Of a stretch of 64,000 nt of DNA, positions 18,392 through 26,353 are shown in pieces. The stretch covers positions 1-64,000 of the forward strand of contig JANSWP010000022.1 in assembly GCA_024743405.1 (NCBI GenBank), read 5' to 3'. Source of the DNA: Bacteroidota bacterium. Lineage in GTDB: Bacteria; Bacteroidota; Bacteroidia; Chitinophagales; Saprospiraceae. The translations under genes and the position numbers were made by a program. The number at the start of each line of letters is the position of its first letter. The first letter of the stretch is position 1. Under the pieces are notes generated by a model. It saw nothing but the letters and a program-made list of their open reading frames with translations. It did not search any database and was not told the DNA's origin.

Positions 18392-18480
18392 CTGCAACAT
18401 CGCGCCAAAGGCGCCCGTTGCAGTAGAAGAGGCTTGGGGGGGAGTCCAAGCACTTAAGAGGGAATAAATAGTCTTTTAAG
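18392..18480 (-). ncRNA. Structured 3' region of the curli operon (candidate RNA element)
   Basis: Three stem-loops lie in a row just past the stop of the beta-propeller lipoprotein gene. The first (18392-18423) pairs CTGCAAC with GTTGCAG and, inside, GCGCC with GGCGC. The second (18432-18451) pairs GCTTGG with CCAAGC. The third (about 18453-18480) is an imperfect CTTAAGA/TCTTTTAAG stem. The region is more GC-rich than its surroundings. It may be a 3' untranslated stabiliser or an sRNA; there is no known family I can assign. Confidence 0.35.
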
Positions 18481-18492
18481 AACTCATATGGA

Positions 18493-19974
18493 TTATTGCC
18501 ACTCCGGCATTTCAGCATTCTCAAATAGAAGCGTTCTATTATTTCCTTCTAGATCCATATAATGAATATTTTTAGGCGTATTCCCATCATTTTCCATATT
18601 TGTAAATATGATAAATGCTCCTGTAGAAGAAAATCGGGGTTCAAGGTCATTCGAGCCAACTGGCTTATTACCAGAGAGATCTATAATTCCCCCAGATTCC
18701 AAATCCATCATAAAAATATGGGTATCCAATTGGCGACCATCAGGTGATTCGAATTCTGAAACGTCATGTGTATAAAGTATCTTTCTACCATTGATGGAAA
18801 AGACCGGACCTTCCGTTGTGCCGGGTAAATCTTCGACAATGGTTTCTGTAATCTGACCAAAAGAATTCATTAAATAAATTTTGGATTCATAAGAATAAGA
18901 TCCCACTGTTCGAACCGCAATTTTATCCGTTACGCCACTCCAAACAACTTCCGCAAACATTTCGCCAGCAGGTGCTTCTGCAAACTCGACCAAACCGGTT
19001 CCATCTTTATTGATTAAATATAATCGGTCAAAATGCATATACAATAGTTTTGTCCCATCTGGCGACCAACAGTAATCCAATTCAAAATCATTATAACTCG
19101 CTATCGAAATATTCGTCACTTTAACTACGTCATTACCATTTCTATCCATCGTATATAAATGAGGTTCAATCCCGGCATTGGAAATAAAGGCAATTCGGTC
19201 TCTTTGTGCATTCATACGAGGGCGCCAAGAACTGGCAGTTCCATTGGTTAATTGTAATACATCGCCTTCTCCATCAGATGAGAAAACATTATAGACCCCA
19301 TTTTCAGAATTAGCATAAAAGAATCGATGATCAGGAAAAGGTCGCGTAGAAAAATGCCAAACCGAGCTATTCACGGGGTCATTAAAATCATCTTTCGCGA
19401 TAACCTGCCAAAAATAGGTTTTACCATATTCCAGATGAGTTAACTCCACCGATGTATCAGGCGAATTCTGTAAAAGATAAGTTGGATTAGTCATTCCATT
19501 ATCAAATAATAATACATCGAAAGTTAGTTCATCAGAATCATCCACATCATGAGAACTCCAAGTCAATGTCAATGGGTTCGATGTCCAAATTTCACCATCT
19601 GTTGGAAAAATGGGCTGAGGCATAGTTGGAGGCGAATTGTCAGAAATTTGAAGCTCCATTTTTAAAATGACCTCTGTTTCATTTCCTTCCGAAACAGTTA
19701 CAGCCTCCAATTCTCTCAAATACCCATCAAAATCTGCCTGTACCGAATAAGACTGCACCAAAACTTCACCGAGATCAAAATAACCATTTAAATCTGTCAG
19801 TACCGTTGTGGTTGCTGGGTTTGTTGTTATGGAAACATTAGACATTGATTTTAATGTCTCGGCATCAAAGACACGCCCTTTTAGAGTACCGTAGAGTTCA
19901 AATTCAATTGGGTCATCAGCACAAGAAGAAAAAATTACAATTAAGGCGATTATTATAATGTTATACTTTTTCAT
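18493..19974 (-). CDS. Beta-propeller lipoprotein at the end of the curli operon
   Basis: The 493-residue product has a lipoprotein signal ending FSSC (Cys18), a carboxypeptidase-regulatory-like domain (about 26-110: LKGRVFDAETLKSMSNVSI), a fibronectin type III-like domain (about 115-210: PTDGEIWTSNPLTLTWSS to FWQVIAKDDF) and a TolB/WD-like propeller (about 215-493) with repeats such as SWRPRMNAQRDRIAFIS and YCWSPDGTKLLYM. It starts 29 bases after csgG, so it is almost certainly co-transcribed with it. The ATG is preceded by ACAGAACC, the same leader seen before csgF. It may be an outer-membrane accessory of the curli exporter or a fibre-binding adhesin; this is inference from position. Confidence 0.82.
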   Translation of the reverse strand: MKKYNIIIIALIVIFSSCADDPIEFELYGTLKGRVFDAETLKSMSNVSITTNPATTTVLTDLNGYFDLGEVLVQSYSVQADFDGYLRELEAVTVSEGNETEVILKMELQISDNSPPTMPQPIFPTDGEIWTSNPLTLTWSSHDVDDSDELTFDVLLFDNGMTNPTYLLQNSPDTSVELTHLEYGKTYFWQVIAKDDFNDPVNSSVWHFSTRPFPDHRFFYANSENGVYNVFSSDGEGDVLQLTNGTASSWRPRMNAQRDRIAFISNAGIEPHLYTMDRNGNDVVKVTNISIASYNDFELDYCWSPDGTKLLYMHFDRLYLINKDGTGLVEFAEAPAGEMFAEVVWSGVTDKIAVRTVGSYSYESKIYLMNSFGQITETIVEDLPGTTEGPVFSINGRKILYTHDVSEFESPDGRQLDTHIFMMDLESGGIIDLSGNKPVGSNDLEPRFSSTGAFIIFTNMENDGNTPKNIHYMDLEGNNRTLLFENAEMPEWQ

Positions 19975-20003
19975 GGTTCTGTTTTTTGTGAAGTGTTGTG
20001 AGA

Positions 20004-21395
20004 TTAAAATGGCTTTCCGAAATAATAGCTAACACCTAATTTTCCTTGCCAATAGGCGTCATTGAATTTGCCATGAGTCGTATTATCTATCATATCGTCA
20101 AAAGGGTAATTATATTGGCCAGAGACATTGAGGCTTATATTTTGATTGAGCATAAATTCCATCCCCATTCCAAGGTTTAGTTTAAGCTGGTGCTTATCCT
20201 TTATGGAAAAATCACCTTCTTTATTTTCTGTAAATAATAGCCCCAAACCACCTGTCAAATAAGGTGTATACTTATCAAAAGGCAGCATTCGATATTTCGC
20301 ATTAGCATCTACATAACCTGCCCTAGTATTGAAAAAATGACGCATACCTAAATTACTCATTCCATAATTAATACCTGCGCTCCACCATTCTGAAAAATGC
20401 CTTTGATAACCAATCTCGATACCTGGCTTTATTGTTCCCCGCCCAAAATCGCCTATATACATAGAGCCTATTCCATTGATTGTCCAGCTCGATTTTGAAC
20501 GATGTTGTTCCTTTGTTCGACCATTCAAATCAGTGACTGCCATTTGCATTTTTTCTCGCTTGATTGCCTTGACTGCCTGTTTTGCTTTTTCAGGGTCTTT
20601 CGCTTCCCAAAGATTTTCCTCGATTCCTTCCAAAACTAAAATTTGAATAGCCTTTTCAATTGCTTCTGTTACCGCTTGTTCGGCAGGTTCCGTGGTAGAA
20701 AAACCTGTTTCAACTTCCAAAAGACGTTTGAAACTTACGAATTTGAACATACCACCATCAACAGATTGGGAAAGAATAGTTTTTGAAGTATAAACGGTCT
20801 TCAATACTTTGCCTGAATTAGTAGAAATGGCCCTCAGGCAAACCGTCACTCTATCTTGGCGATATTGTCCAGATGCACCTGTACCAAAATACCGCATCCC
20901 AGCACCACCGGTGATAACATTGGCATCGTAAGAAATAACGCCTCCCTCTAGTATGACACCAGCAAAAAGCAGTGGTGGGACAGAATTAACACCACCGCCA
21001 GAAGGATTATATTGTAGATGACTTGAACGAATTAATTTTCGCTCATTCAATAAATTACCTATATTTTCTCGCTCAATTGGAATAAACCATTCTGAATCTT
21101 CCATAGCTCGCATAAGCAAACTTGTGCCACCTTGAGTGACTGCTGTTGACCAACTTGCACCGGTCTCAGATGGTTGATATTGTCCAGTTTGATCTTGAAA
21201 TTTATAAACTGCCGCTACGATTTTATCTTTCGGTTCAGGCAATTCGCGAAGGAGTTGGTTGGTAGGTGTAACTTCGCCAAATCGGGCATCCCGATTTTGC
21301 AAAGGTTGGTGCATATAAGCGCCACAACTTTGAAGTCCAATCAGTAGGACAGTCAGTAGGAATAACCGTCCGATTAAGTTTTTGTAATTTAGCAT
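20004..21395 (-). CDS. csgG: CsgG curli exporter with an added C-terminal barrel-like domain
   Basis: CsgG forms the nonameric outer-membrane pore that exports curlin subunits. The lipobox LQSC gives Cys24. Residues about 45-285 match CsgG closely: VAAVYKFQDQTGQYQ, STAVTQGGTSLL, WFIPIERENIGNLLNERKLIR, FAGVILEGGVISYDANV and MRYFGTGASGQYRQDRVTVCLRA. The constriction loop reads SETGASW before STAV, whereas E. coli has YPASNF. Residues about 300-463 form an extra domain rich in amphipathic strands (YIGDFGRGTIKPGIEIGYQRHF, ending KLGVSYYFGKPF) that looks like a small outer-membrane barrel. E. coli CsgG lacks it and ends at 277 residues. It lies between csgF and the propeller lipoprotein gene. Confidence 0.95.
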   Translation of the reverse strand: MLNYKNLIGRLFLLTVLLIGLQSCGAYMHQPLQNRDARFGEVTPTNQLLRELPEPKDKIVAAVYKFQDQTGQYQPSETGASWSTAVTQGGTSLLMRAMEDSEWFIPIERENIGNLLNERKLIRSSHLQYNPSGGGVNSVPPLLFAGVILEGGVISYDANVITGGAGMRYFGTGASGQYRQDRVTVCLRAISTNSGKVLKTVYTSKTILSQSVDGGMFKFVSFKRLLEVETGFSTTEPAEQAVTEAIEKAIQILVLEGIEENLWEAKDPEKAKQAVKAIKREKMQMAVTDLNGRTKEQHRSKSSWTINGIGSMYIGDFGRGTIKPGIEIGYQRHFSEWWSAGINYGMSNLGMRHFFNTRAGYVDANAKYRMLPFDKYTPYLTGGLGLLFTENKEGDFSIKDKHQLKLNLGMGMEFMLNQNISLNVSGQYNYPFDDMIDNTTHGKFNDAYWQGKLGVSYYFGKPF

Positions 21396-21494
21396 AGTAT
21401 GCGATTTTTGTGTAGTTCTGATAAAAACGGGGGAAGTATTCCTTGATTTAGTTTTCTCTCTATAAAATTTTATTCAAACTTAATGAGTCCTGAA

Positions 21495-21587
21495 GATTTC
21501 GTGAAAAACCGAGGCCGCGACAGAAAATCACACTGTTGAATCCCACTCCAATAGTGTTTTGCGGCCTTCGGAGATTTCACAAAAATC
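21495..21587 (-). repeat. Long imperfect hairpin between csgF and csgG
   Basis: The outer arms GATTT/AAATC and GTGAAA/TTTCAC continue into CCGAGGCCGC pairing with GCGGCCTTCGG and into a third block AATCACACTGTTG with CAATAGTGTTTT. The structure falls in the 227-base gap between csgF and csgG, so it would form in the shared transcript. It could attenuate or process the message, or be an inserted palindromic repeat. Confidence 0.55.
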
Positions 21588-21622
21588 GCCGTTAGGCTAC
21601 AGAACTATTCTTTAGTTTTGGG

Positions 21623-22060
21623 TTAATAAAATGGGACAATGACTTGGGTTTGCCCGCCTGTTGCAGCATCTAAAATTGTAATCGCTAATCCATCGGCAGT
21701 CGGTGTTATTTCAACTTGAAAATCACCCAGGTTATAAGTTCCTTCTTGCAGTCCGATCCCTTCAGAACCAAATTGATTTCGAAACAACTCTTGGGATAGT
21801 CGTCCGAGCAATTGCCGATTCAGGTTTTCGGAAAAATCATCTAATGGATTTTGATTGAAGTTAAAGCTTCTGTCTATCGCATCAGGGTCTTTATTGGTAT
21901 CCTGAGCTTGAGCCGAACTTAGCAGCCAATTATAATTAAAAGTGTTGCCTCCAAAAGCCGGATTCTTAGGCTTATATGTTAATGTCTGGGCTTGAGAGGG
22001 TAGGGAGAACACCAGGTACAGGAGGCAACTTGTAATTAGTTGTAAAATAATTTTTTTCAT
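21623..22060 (-). CDS. csgF: CsgF curli assembly factor
   Basis: CsgF binds the CsgG pore on the outside and couples export to nucleation. The 145-residue product has a signal peptide ending SLPSQAQ. The mature N-terminus, TLTYKPKNPAFGGNTFNYNW, is followed by LLSSAQAQD. This matches the E. coli CsgF N-terminus (with its RNPNFGGNP and LLNSAQAQN motifs), which inserts into the CsgG channel. The C-terminal part DFQVEITPTADGLAITILD to GQTQVIVP also matches. I chose the ATG at 22060, directly before the signal peptide; an upstream ATG would add 13 residues before it. It sits between csgE and csgG on the same strand. Confidence 0.93.
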   Translation of the reverse strand: MKKIILQLITSCLLYLVFSLPSQAQTLTYKPKNPAFGGNTFNYNWLLSSAQAQDTNKDPDAIDRSFNFNQNPLDDFSENLNRQLLGRLSQELFRNQFGSEGIGLQEGTYNLGDFQVEITPTADGLAITILDAATGGQTQVIVPFY

Positions 22061-22138
22061 GGTTCTGTAGTTTTTTGTTGAAAATTTCAGGTTTAACATT
22101 TTGGGGTTCTATAAACAGTTAAATAGTAAACCTTGAAC

Positions 22139-22894
22139 TCAATACTGTCCTAACATTTCACTTTTCATATCAAAATTATTACTTAAATAATAGCTCAATT
22201 GTGCAACGGAATGGCTAGCTGTTTGCTCCAGAAGGGAGCGTTGAGGCTGAATCCATTTAGTCAATATTTGTCGATTGTTGATGTTAAAAACAATCATCGA
22301 ACCGCGCCCTCTTCCCGGTTTTTCCTCAATGGTCATCATAATACCATGCACACCCGGCGGAATTTCCCATTGCTGGAAGAAAAGGTCATAGAAATCTTTA
22401 CCATGTTTTGTTCTGGTTTTGTTTATCAATAACCCGTCAATTTCTTCCATCAAATTAGGTGAGGAAAGGGGCAATGTGCGATTCGAAATTGGGTGCTTAA
22501 AAGACTGTGGGGGTAGAGCCTTGTGGTCGTTAATCTTTACATTGTCTAGTATTTCTTCTGCGATCATTTGGTTTTGGTGAAATACCCTCAGATGAATCTT
22601 ACATGTTTGATTTTTACTTAAATTGAGTTCGTTTTTTGCGAGGTCTCTTGGCACATTGGGTTGTACTTCAAAACCACCTTTTTGTGTATTAGTAGAGTTA
22701 TTTTCGCCTTTTTTTATAATAATTAATTCAAAAGTGATTGGGAGGATTTTAGGTGTATGGTTCAGAAATTTTGCTAAAAAACTCGTTGTATTCTCATCGT
22801 GGATAATCTCTACCCAGGCTTTATATTTTTCTTGCGCGTCTATAGTTTGGATGCAAAAAAAGATTAATAATAGTGGGAACAATGAGTGTTTCAT
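22139..22894 (-). CDS. csgE: CsgE with an N-terminal CsgH/CsgC-like domain
   Basis: CsgE is the periplasmic adaptor that caps CsgG and delivers curlin. The 251-residue product is nearly twice the usual length. Residues about 145-250 match CsgE (EIDGLLINKTRTKHGKDFYD, FFQQWE, TIEEKPGRGRGSMIVFNIN, WIQPQRSLLEQTASHSVAQL). A signal peptide (ending QTIDA) is followed by an extra domain at about 22-125. There the block FELIIIKKGENNSTNTQKGGF resembles the CsgH motif pattern of a strand, K-x-G, S-N-x-x-Q and G-x-F, as in the curlin-aggregation inhibitors CsgH and CsgC. The CsgE part is certain, the CsgH-like part is my reading. The gene is 74 bases after csgB and 78 before csgF. Confidence 0.88.
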   Translation of the reverse strand: MKHSLFPLLLIFFCIQTIDAQEKYKAWVEIIHDENTTSFLAKFLNHTPKILPITFELIIIKKGENNSTNTQKGGFEVQPNVPRDLAKNELNLSKNQTCKIHLRVFHQNQMIAEEILDNVKINDHKALPPQSFKHPISNRTLPLSSPNLMEEIDGLLINKTRTKHGKDFYDLFFQQWEIPPGVHGIMMTIEEKPGRGRGSMIVFNINNRQILTKWIQPQRSLLEQTASHSVAQLSYYLSNNFDMKSEMLGQY

Positions 22895-22968
22895 TTTTTC
22901 TACTTAAAAAAGTGTTTGTTTGTTAAAATCAGTGTTTGTTTTTTGCTTTAGTAAAATAATCTAACATC

Positions 22969-23502
22969 CTAAAACGCCTTATTCTGAATAATTACCCTTG
23001 GTGCAATACCCTTTTGAATAACTTGTATCGGTTCTGAAGAAAAATTTGTTGCTTTAAAATCAATCTGTGCTTCATTCCCAAATCCTTCTTGAATGACAAT
23101 AATAGGTACTTGATTTGCTGATTCAATATTTTGAATGAATCGATTTTTTATACCTTGTTGAAAAAGAATCGTCTCAGATTGATCACCTGCGACTTTTCCT
23201 ATAAAATAATTATCATCTCCTTGTTGCGCAACGGTGGTTTGATGATGATGACCTTGCGACTCCATTTGAGCAATATTGCCATCTCCTTGCTGCGTAACAT
23301 TAATGTTATTTGAGGCATTAAATAATTCCATTTGCTGAATAATTAATGCCTCATTCGCATCACCTAACTGTTTCATTTGAATATTCTTTCCTGAATTTGA
23401 TTGTTGGATTTGAAGAATTTGAGTGTTTGCATATTGTCCATTCACCAGGAATGAAAAGTTCAAAAACATCAAAACCAAGGCAATTCTATAGGAATTATTC
23501 AT
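22969..23502 (-). CDS. csgB: CsgB-like minor curlin
   Basis: The 177-residue product begins with a signal peptide ending SFLVNGQ. It carries about five degenerate curlin repeats of the Q-x-G-x4-N type, for example QLGDANEALIIQQ, QQGDGNIAQ and QQGDDNYFIG. The last repeats are weaker and the protein ends VIIQNKAF, as expected for a surface-anchored nucleator rather than a major fibre subunit. It lies between the major curlins and csgE. By position and degeneracy it probably nucleates the fibre; sequence alone does not prove the nucleator role. A dyad shared with a major curlin gene lies 154 bases upstream. Confidence 0.85.
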   Translation of the reverse strand: MNNSYRIALVLMFLNFSFLVNGQYANTQILQIQQSNSGKNIQMKQLGDANEALIIQQMELFNASNNINVTQQGDGNIAQMESQGHHHQTTVAQQGDDNYFIGKVAGDQSETILFQQGIKNRFIQNIESANQVPIIVIQEGFGNEAQIDFKATNFSSEPIQVIQKGIAPRVIIQNKAF

Positions 23503-23655
23503 CGTTTTCTAATTGGGAGATTCGAGAAAAATTATCAATATGGGAGGAAGTTCAAGTTTTTGTTTTCTATTTAAAGTTCATTCTCTGGGAGGAGATAATC
23601 AGGTCTGGAAGGATATATTTGATAATGTAAAGATAGGTCAACATTTCGCTTTAAA

Positions 23656-23710
23656 GCTGACGTGAAAGGCGTAAAATATTAAATACGCTTTTTAACGGAA
23701 ACCTGCGTAA
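23656..23710 (-). promoter_or_regulatory. Shared dyad upstream of csgB (putative curli regulator site)
   Basis: The segment reads GCTGACG, five bases, GGCGTA, ten bases, TACGC, followed by a second GCGTAA at 23705-23710. The identical blocks with identical spacing occur at 26541-26573 upstream of the second major curlin. GCGTA and TACGC form an inverted repeat, suitable for a dimeric regulator. It lies 154 bases before the csgB ATG. Confidence 0.55.
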
Positions 23711-23769
23711 AAGACCTAGCTTTTCAAATATATCGGCGAGGCAACAAGATGCCTCGCCATTGGAAAATA

Positions 23770-24915
23770 TTAATTACCAGATTGTCGTATAATCGCGTTG
23801 TTATTATTCCCTGATTGATCTATAAAGTTTATATTTCCATTGCCAGTTTGATGACTTTCAAAAGTATTAAAATTACCACTTTGAATGATGGTACTTTCAC
23901 TATTAGTTGCATCTACCTGCTCTATTACTCCTGTATTGTTGTTTCCTGATTGAGTAATGCTTACTTCTATACTTGCAAAAGCATACACAGTTCTTTTTTG
24001 GGTAATGGTAGCTTTATTATCGTTACCATTTTGAACAAGAAGAGCCTTTGCATTACCTATTATCTCTTGATTTACGGTTGCATCGTTTCTGTTTCCATTC
24101 TGAACAATATCAACAGAATTATTGGTTCCTGCAATACTTCGTTGATTTACAGTTGCCAGATTATCATTCCCACCTTGGCTGATATTATTAGTTGTATTAA
24201 CAACAAAATTAGTCTGATCTATAACTGTTGTATTTCGGTGACCATTTTGCGTGATATTGTTTAAAGCATTTGTTTGAAGACCAGTCGCATTCATTTGGGT
24301 AACAAACGTATCATTCAAATTACCACCTTGATTGATATTATTCACACTACCATAAATATTATCTGCTTGCGAAACAATTACATCGTTTTCATTCCCAAAT
24401 TGCTCCACATTAATATCATTATTTTGGACACTACCATATAATTGTTCTACAGTAGCATAGTTCAAAAGACCAGATTGATTAATATCTACCATATTATCCT
24501 TCACATCAGAGCCTGCTTGCACAATGGTTGCATCATTTTTATTTCCACCCTGGGTAATACGAGCCTGATTATTAGAGTTTGCCCCATCTTTTTGATCTGT
24601 CAAAGCGGTATTTTCATTACCACCTTGAGTTATTACAGAAAGGTTGAATTCCGCACCTGAACGCTGAAGTGCGGTAGCTGCATTTTTGTTACCTCCTTGA
24701 GTGATATTAGAATTATTTCTATCTGAATCTTGGCTCACATCAGCCGTATTTTCATTACCTGACTGCGTTTGTACCGCATTGTTTCCAGTACCATTTTGCG
24801 TAACATTAGAAATATTTCTATGACCACTTTGAGTGGTAGAATTTTGATTAGTTTGTGCGAAAGAAAAGCTAATCGCGAATACCATCGCTAATAATATAAT
24901 TATACCCTTTTTCAT
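23770..24915 (-). CDS. csgA: Major curlin-repeat protein, copy 1
   Basis: The 381-residue product has a signal peptide (ending ISFSFAQ) and then about 17 curlin repeats across its whole mature length. The repeat unit is Q-x-G-N-x-N about every 22 residues, with variants such as QSGHRN, QGGNKN, QGGNDN and QNGNRN. Such repeats stack into an amyloid beta-solenoid fibre after export through CsgG. It is about 2.5 times longer than E. coli CsgA, which has five repeats. Its paralogue upstream has the same length and a similar C-terminal pattern (QSGN, QTGN, QSGN, Q-x-GN). No cysteine is visible in the mature part. Confidence 0.93.
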   Translation of the reverse strand: MKKGIIILLAMVFAISFSFAQTNQNSTTQSGHRNISNVTQNGTGNNAVQTQSGNENTADVSQDSDRNNSNITQGGNKNAATALQRSGAEFNLSVITQGGNENTALTDQKDGANSNNQARITQGGNKNDATIVQAGSDVKDNMVDINQSGLLNYATVEQLYGSVQNNDINVEQFGNENDVIVSQADNIYGSVNNINQGGNLNDTFVTQMNATGLQTNALNNITQNGHRNTTVIDQTNFVVNTTNNISQGGNDNLATVNQRSIAGTNNSVDIVQNGNRNDATVNQEIIGNAKALLVQNGNDNKATITQKRTVYAFASIEVSITQSGNNNTGVIEQVDATNSESTIIQSGNFNTFESHQTGNGNINFIDQSGNNNNAIIRQSGN

Positions 24916-24933
24916 TTTATTTGATTTTTAAAA

Positions 24934-25098
24934 TAAGGGATTTCGCAATTAATAAAATACGCAAATTTGGCGTAGTAATTTTTTCATTTATCGAGACAAA
25001 ATTTTTTCGCATAGCAGCGCTACGGTCAAAAATTTTAACGAAGAGAAATGAAAAAAGGACAAGCGAAATACGTAGGTTATTATTTTCGAAGTCCCTAA
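24934..25098. repeat. Palindromic element, family C
   Basis: Imperfect terminal inverted repeats (left TAAGGGATTTCG..., right ending CGAAGTCCCTAA) surround about 100 bases. The core includes GCATAGCAGCGCTACGGT and ATTTTAACGAAG, a degenerate form of the core of families A, B and E. It fills most of the gap between the two major curlin genes, upstream of copy 1. It also contains a small TACGC-N7-GCGTA inverted repeat at 24958-24974, which differs in order from the shared curli dyad. Confidence 0.6.
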
Positions 25099-25207
25099 GC
25101 AATTTATTCAGTTGGCAATTTTCAGTATTAAGTTGTCATTTATTTACTCAACCTATACCTTTTCCCCAACTATATTTTTTGTTGTCTACAGAATTCTTCA
25201 GGAATGA

Positions 25208-26353
25208 TTAGTTACCGTTTTGATTAACATTTGACAGGTTCAAATTTCCACTTTGGATAACAGTATTCGTATTTCGATTACCAGTTTGAGAGCTGAATGC
25301 ATTATTTTCATTCCCACTTTGCATCAAGTCACTTCGGCTGTTTTCTACATTCATTTGATTAATAGTTGCATTATTCTTATTACCCGCTTGATTGATAGTC
25401 GCATTCGTTGAAAAACTACCTGCACCGACAGTGTTTTGAAGAATAGTCCCCACATTATCATTTCCGCTTTGAAGTAAAATAGCCTCTGCCTCAAATGATT
25501 GGAATTGATCAAGACCAGCGATATTTCGGTTTCCACCTTGAACAACGTCTACCTTATTGTCAAAAGAAGTAGTTTGGTTAGTTATTGCAGTATTGTAGTT
25601 TCCACCTTGAGAAATATTAGAAATATTTCCATCAGCATTGAGCTGTTGAAGAACGGAAGCTTGGTTGGTATTACCCAGCTGAGTTATATTCGTTTCATTT
25701 CCAGAAGCTAATGATTGAGTAATCAAAGCGTTATTATCGTTTCCACCTTGATTAATATTGTGCTTGTTAATGAGTTCCTCACCAGCCAACTGATTTACAG
25801 AAGCAATATTTCGATTTCCGCTTTGATCGATTTTCGTTTCATTACCCTGAATAATCCCACCAAATTGAAAAGTCGACGAAATATTCTCCTTACCCGTTTG
25901 ATTAGTTTTTACCTCGTTTTGAGTAACAAATTGACCAGATTGCGTATTTACTGATAAATTTCTCACCCCTGTCTGATGCACCTCTACAAGGTTGCTATTT
26001 GCAAAATCTTGTTGTAGAATAGCTGCCCCATTTTCATTGTCATTGCTTCCTCCAGAGATTCCTTGATTAATCCTTGCAGTATTTTGATTCGCACCCGAAA
26101 GTTGATCTGTCTGAGCAAAGTTCTTATTACTGTACTGATTGATTTGGGAGTTATTGGCTCTACCAGAGCCTTCTTGAGTTACTTCAGCCCGGTTGTCATT
26201 GCCTTCTTGCAATTGGATGGCCTTGTTATTTAGCCCACCTTGGTCGACTTCAACAACATTATTTTTTCCGGTTTGAGTCGTAGTATTTGATTGAGCGACC
26301 CCCAAACACGTCGATAGGACTACCATTAAAGTAGTGAATAAATACTTTTTCAT
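25208..26353 (-). CDS. csgA: Major curlin-repeat protein, copy 2
   Basis: With the ATG at 26353 the product is 381 residues, exactly the length of copy 1, and begins with a normal signal peptide (MKKYLFTTLMVVLSTCLGVAQ). An ATG 23 codons upstream is rejected because it would precede the signal peptide. The mature part holds about 16 curlin repeats such as QTGKNN, QEGNDN, QSGNRN and QGGNDN, some spaced by longer inserts (QGISGGSNDNENG). The tail QSGNENNAFSSQTGNRN matches the pattern of copy 1. It is probably the second structural subunit of a mixed fibre. It is the first gene of the curli cluster, divergent from the ECF sigma factor. Confidence 0.93.
   Translation of the reverse strand: MKKYLFTTLMVVLSTCLGVAQSNTTTQTGKNNVVEVDQGGLNNKAIQLQEGNDNRAEVTQEGSGRANNSQINQYSNKNFAQTDQLSGANQNTARINQGISGGSNDNENGAAILQQDFANSNLVEVHQTGVRNLSVNTQSGQFVTQNEVKTNQTGKENISSTFQFGGIIQGNETKIDQSGNRNIASVNQLAGEELINKHNINQGGNDNNALITQSLASGNETNITQLGNTNQASVLQQLNADGNISNISQGGNYNTAITNQTTSFDNKVDVVQGGNRNIAGLDQFQSFEAEAILLQSGNDNVGTILQNTVGAGSFSTNATINQAGNKNNATINQMNVENSRSDLMQSGNENNAFSSQTGNRNTNTVIQSGNLNLSNVNQNGN

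Noticed and set aside
18342-18524. A 60-codon minus-strand frame across the 3' end of the propeller lipoprotein gene
   Set aside because: It overlaps a confident gene and the three stem-loops, and has no recognisable content.
24958-24974. TACGC-N7-GCGTA upstream of curlin copy 1 as a third copy of the curli dyad
   Set aside because: The half-sites are in the opposite order, the spacing differs, GCTGACG is missing and it lies in the arm of palindromic element C.
23770-26353. Regular repeats in the two curlin genes considered as a CRISPR or tandem array
   Set aside because: The repeats are degenerate at DNA level and keep a protein frame with Q-x-G-N-x-N units; they encode curlin solenoids.
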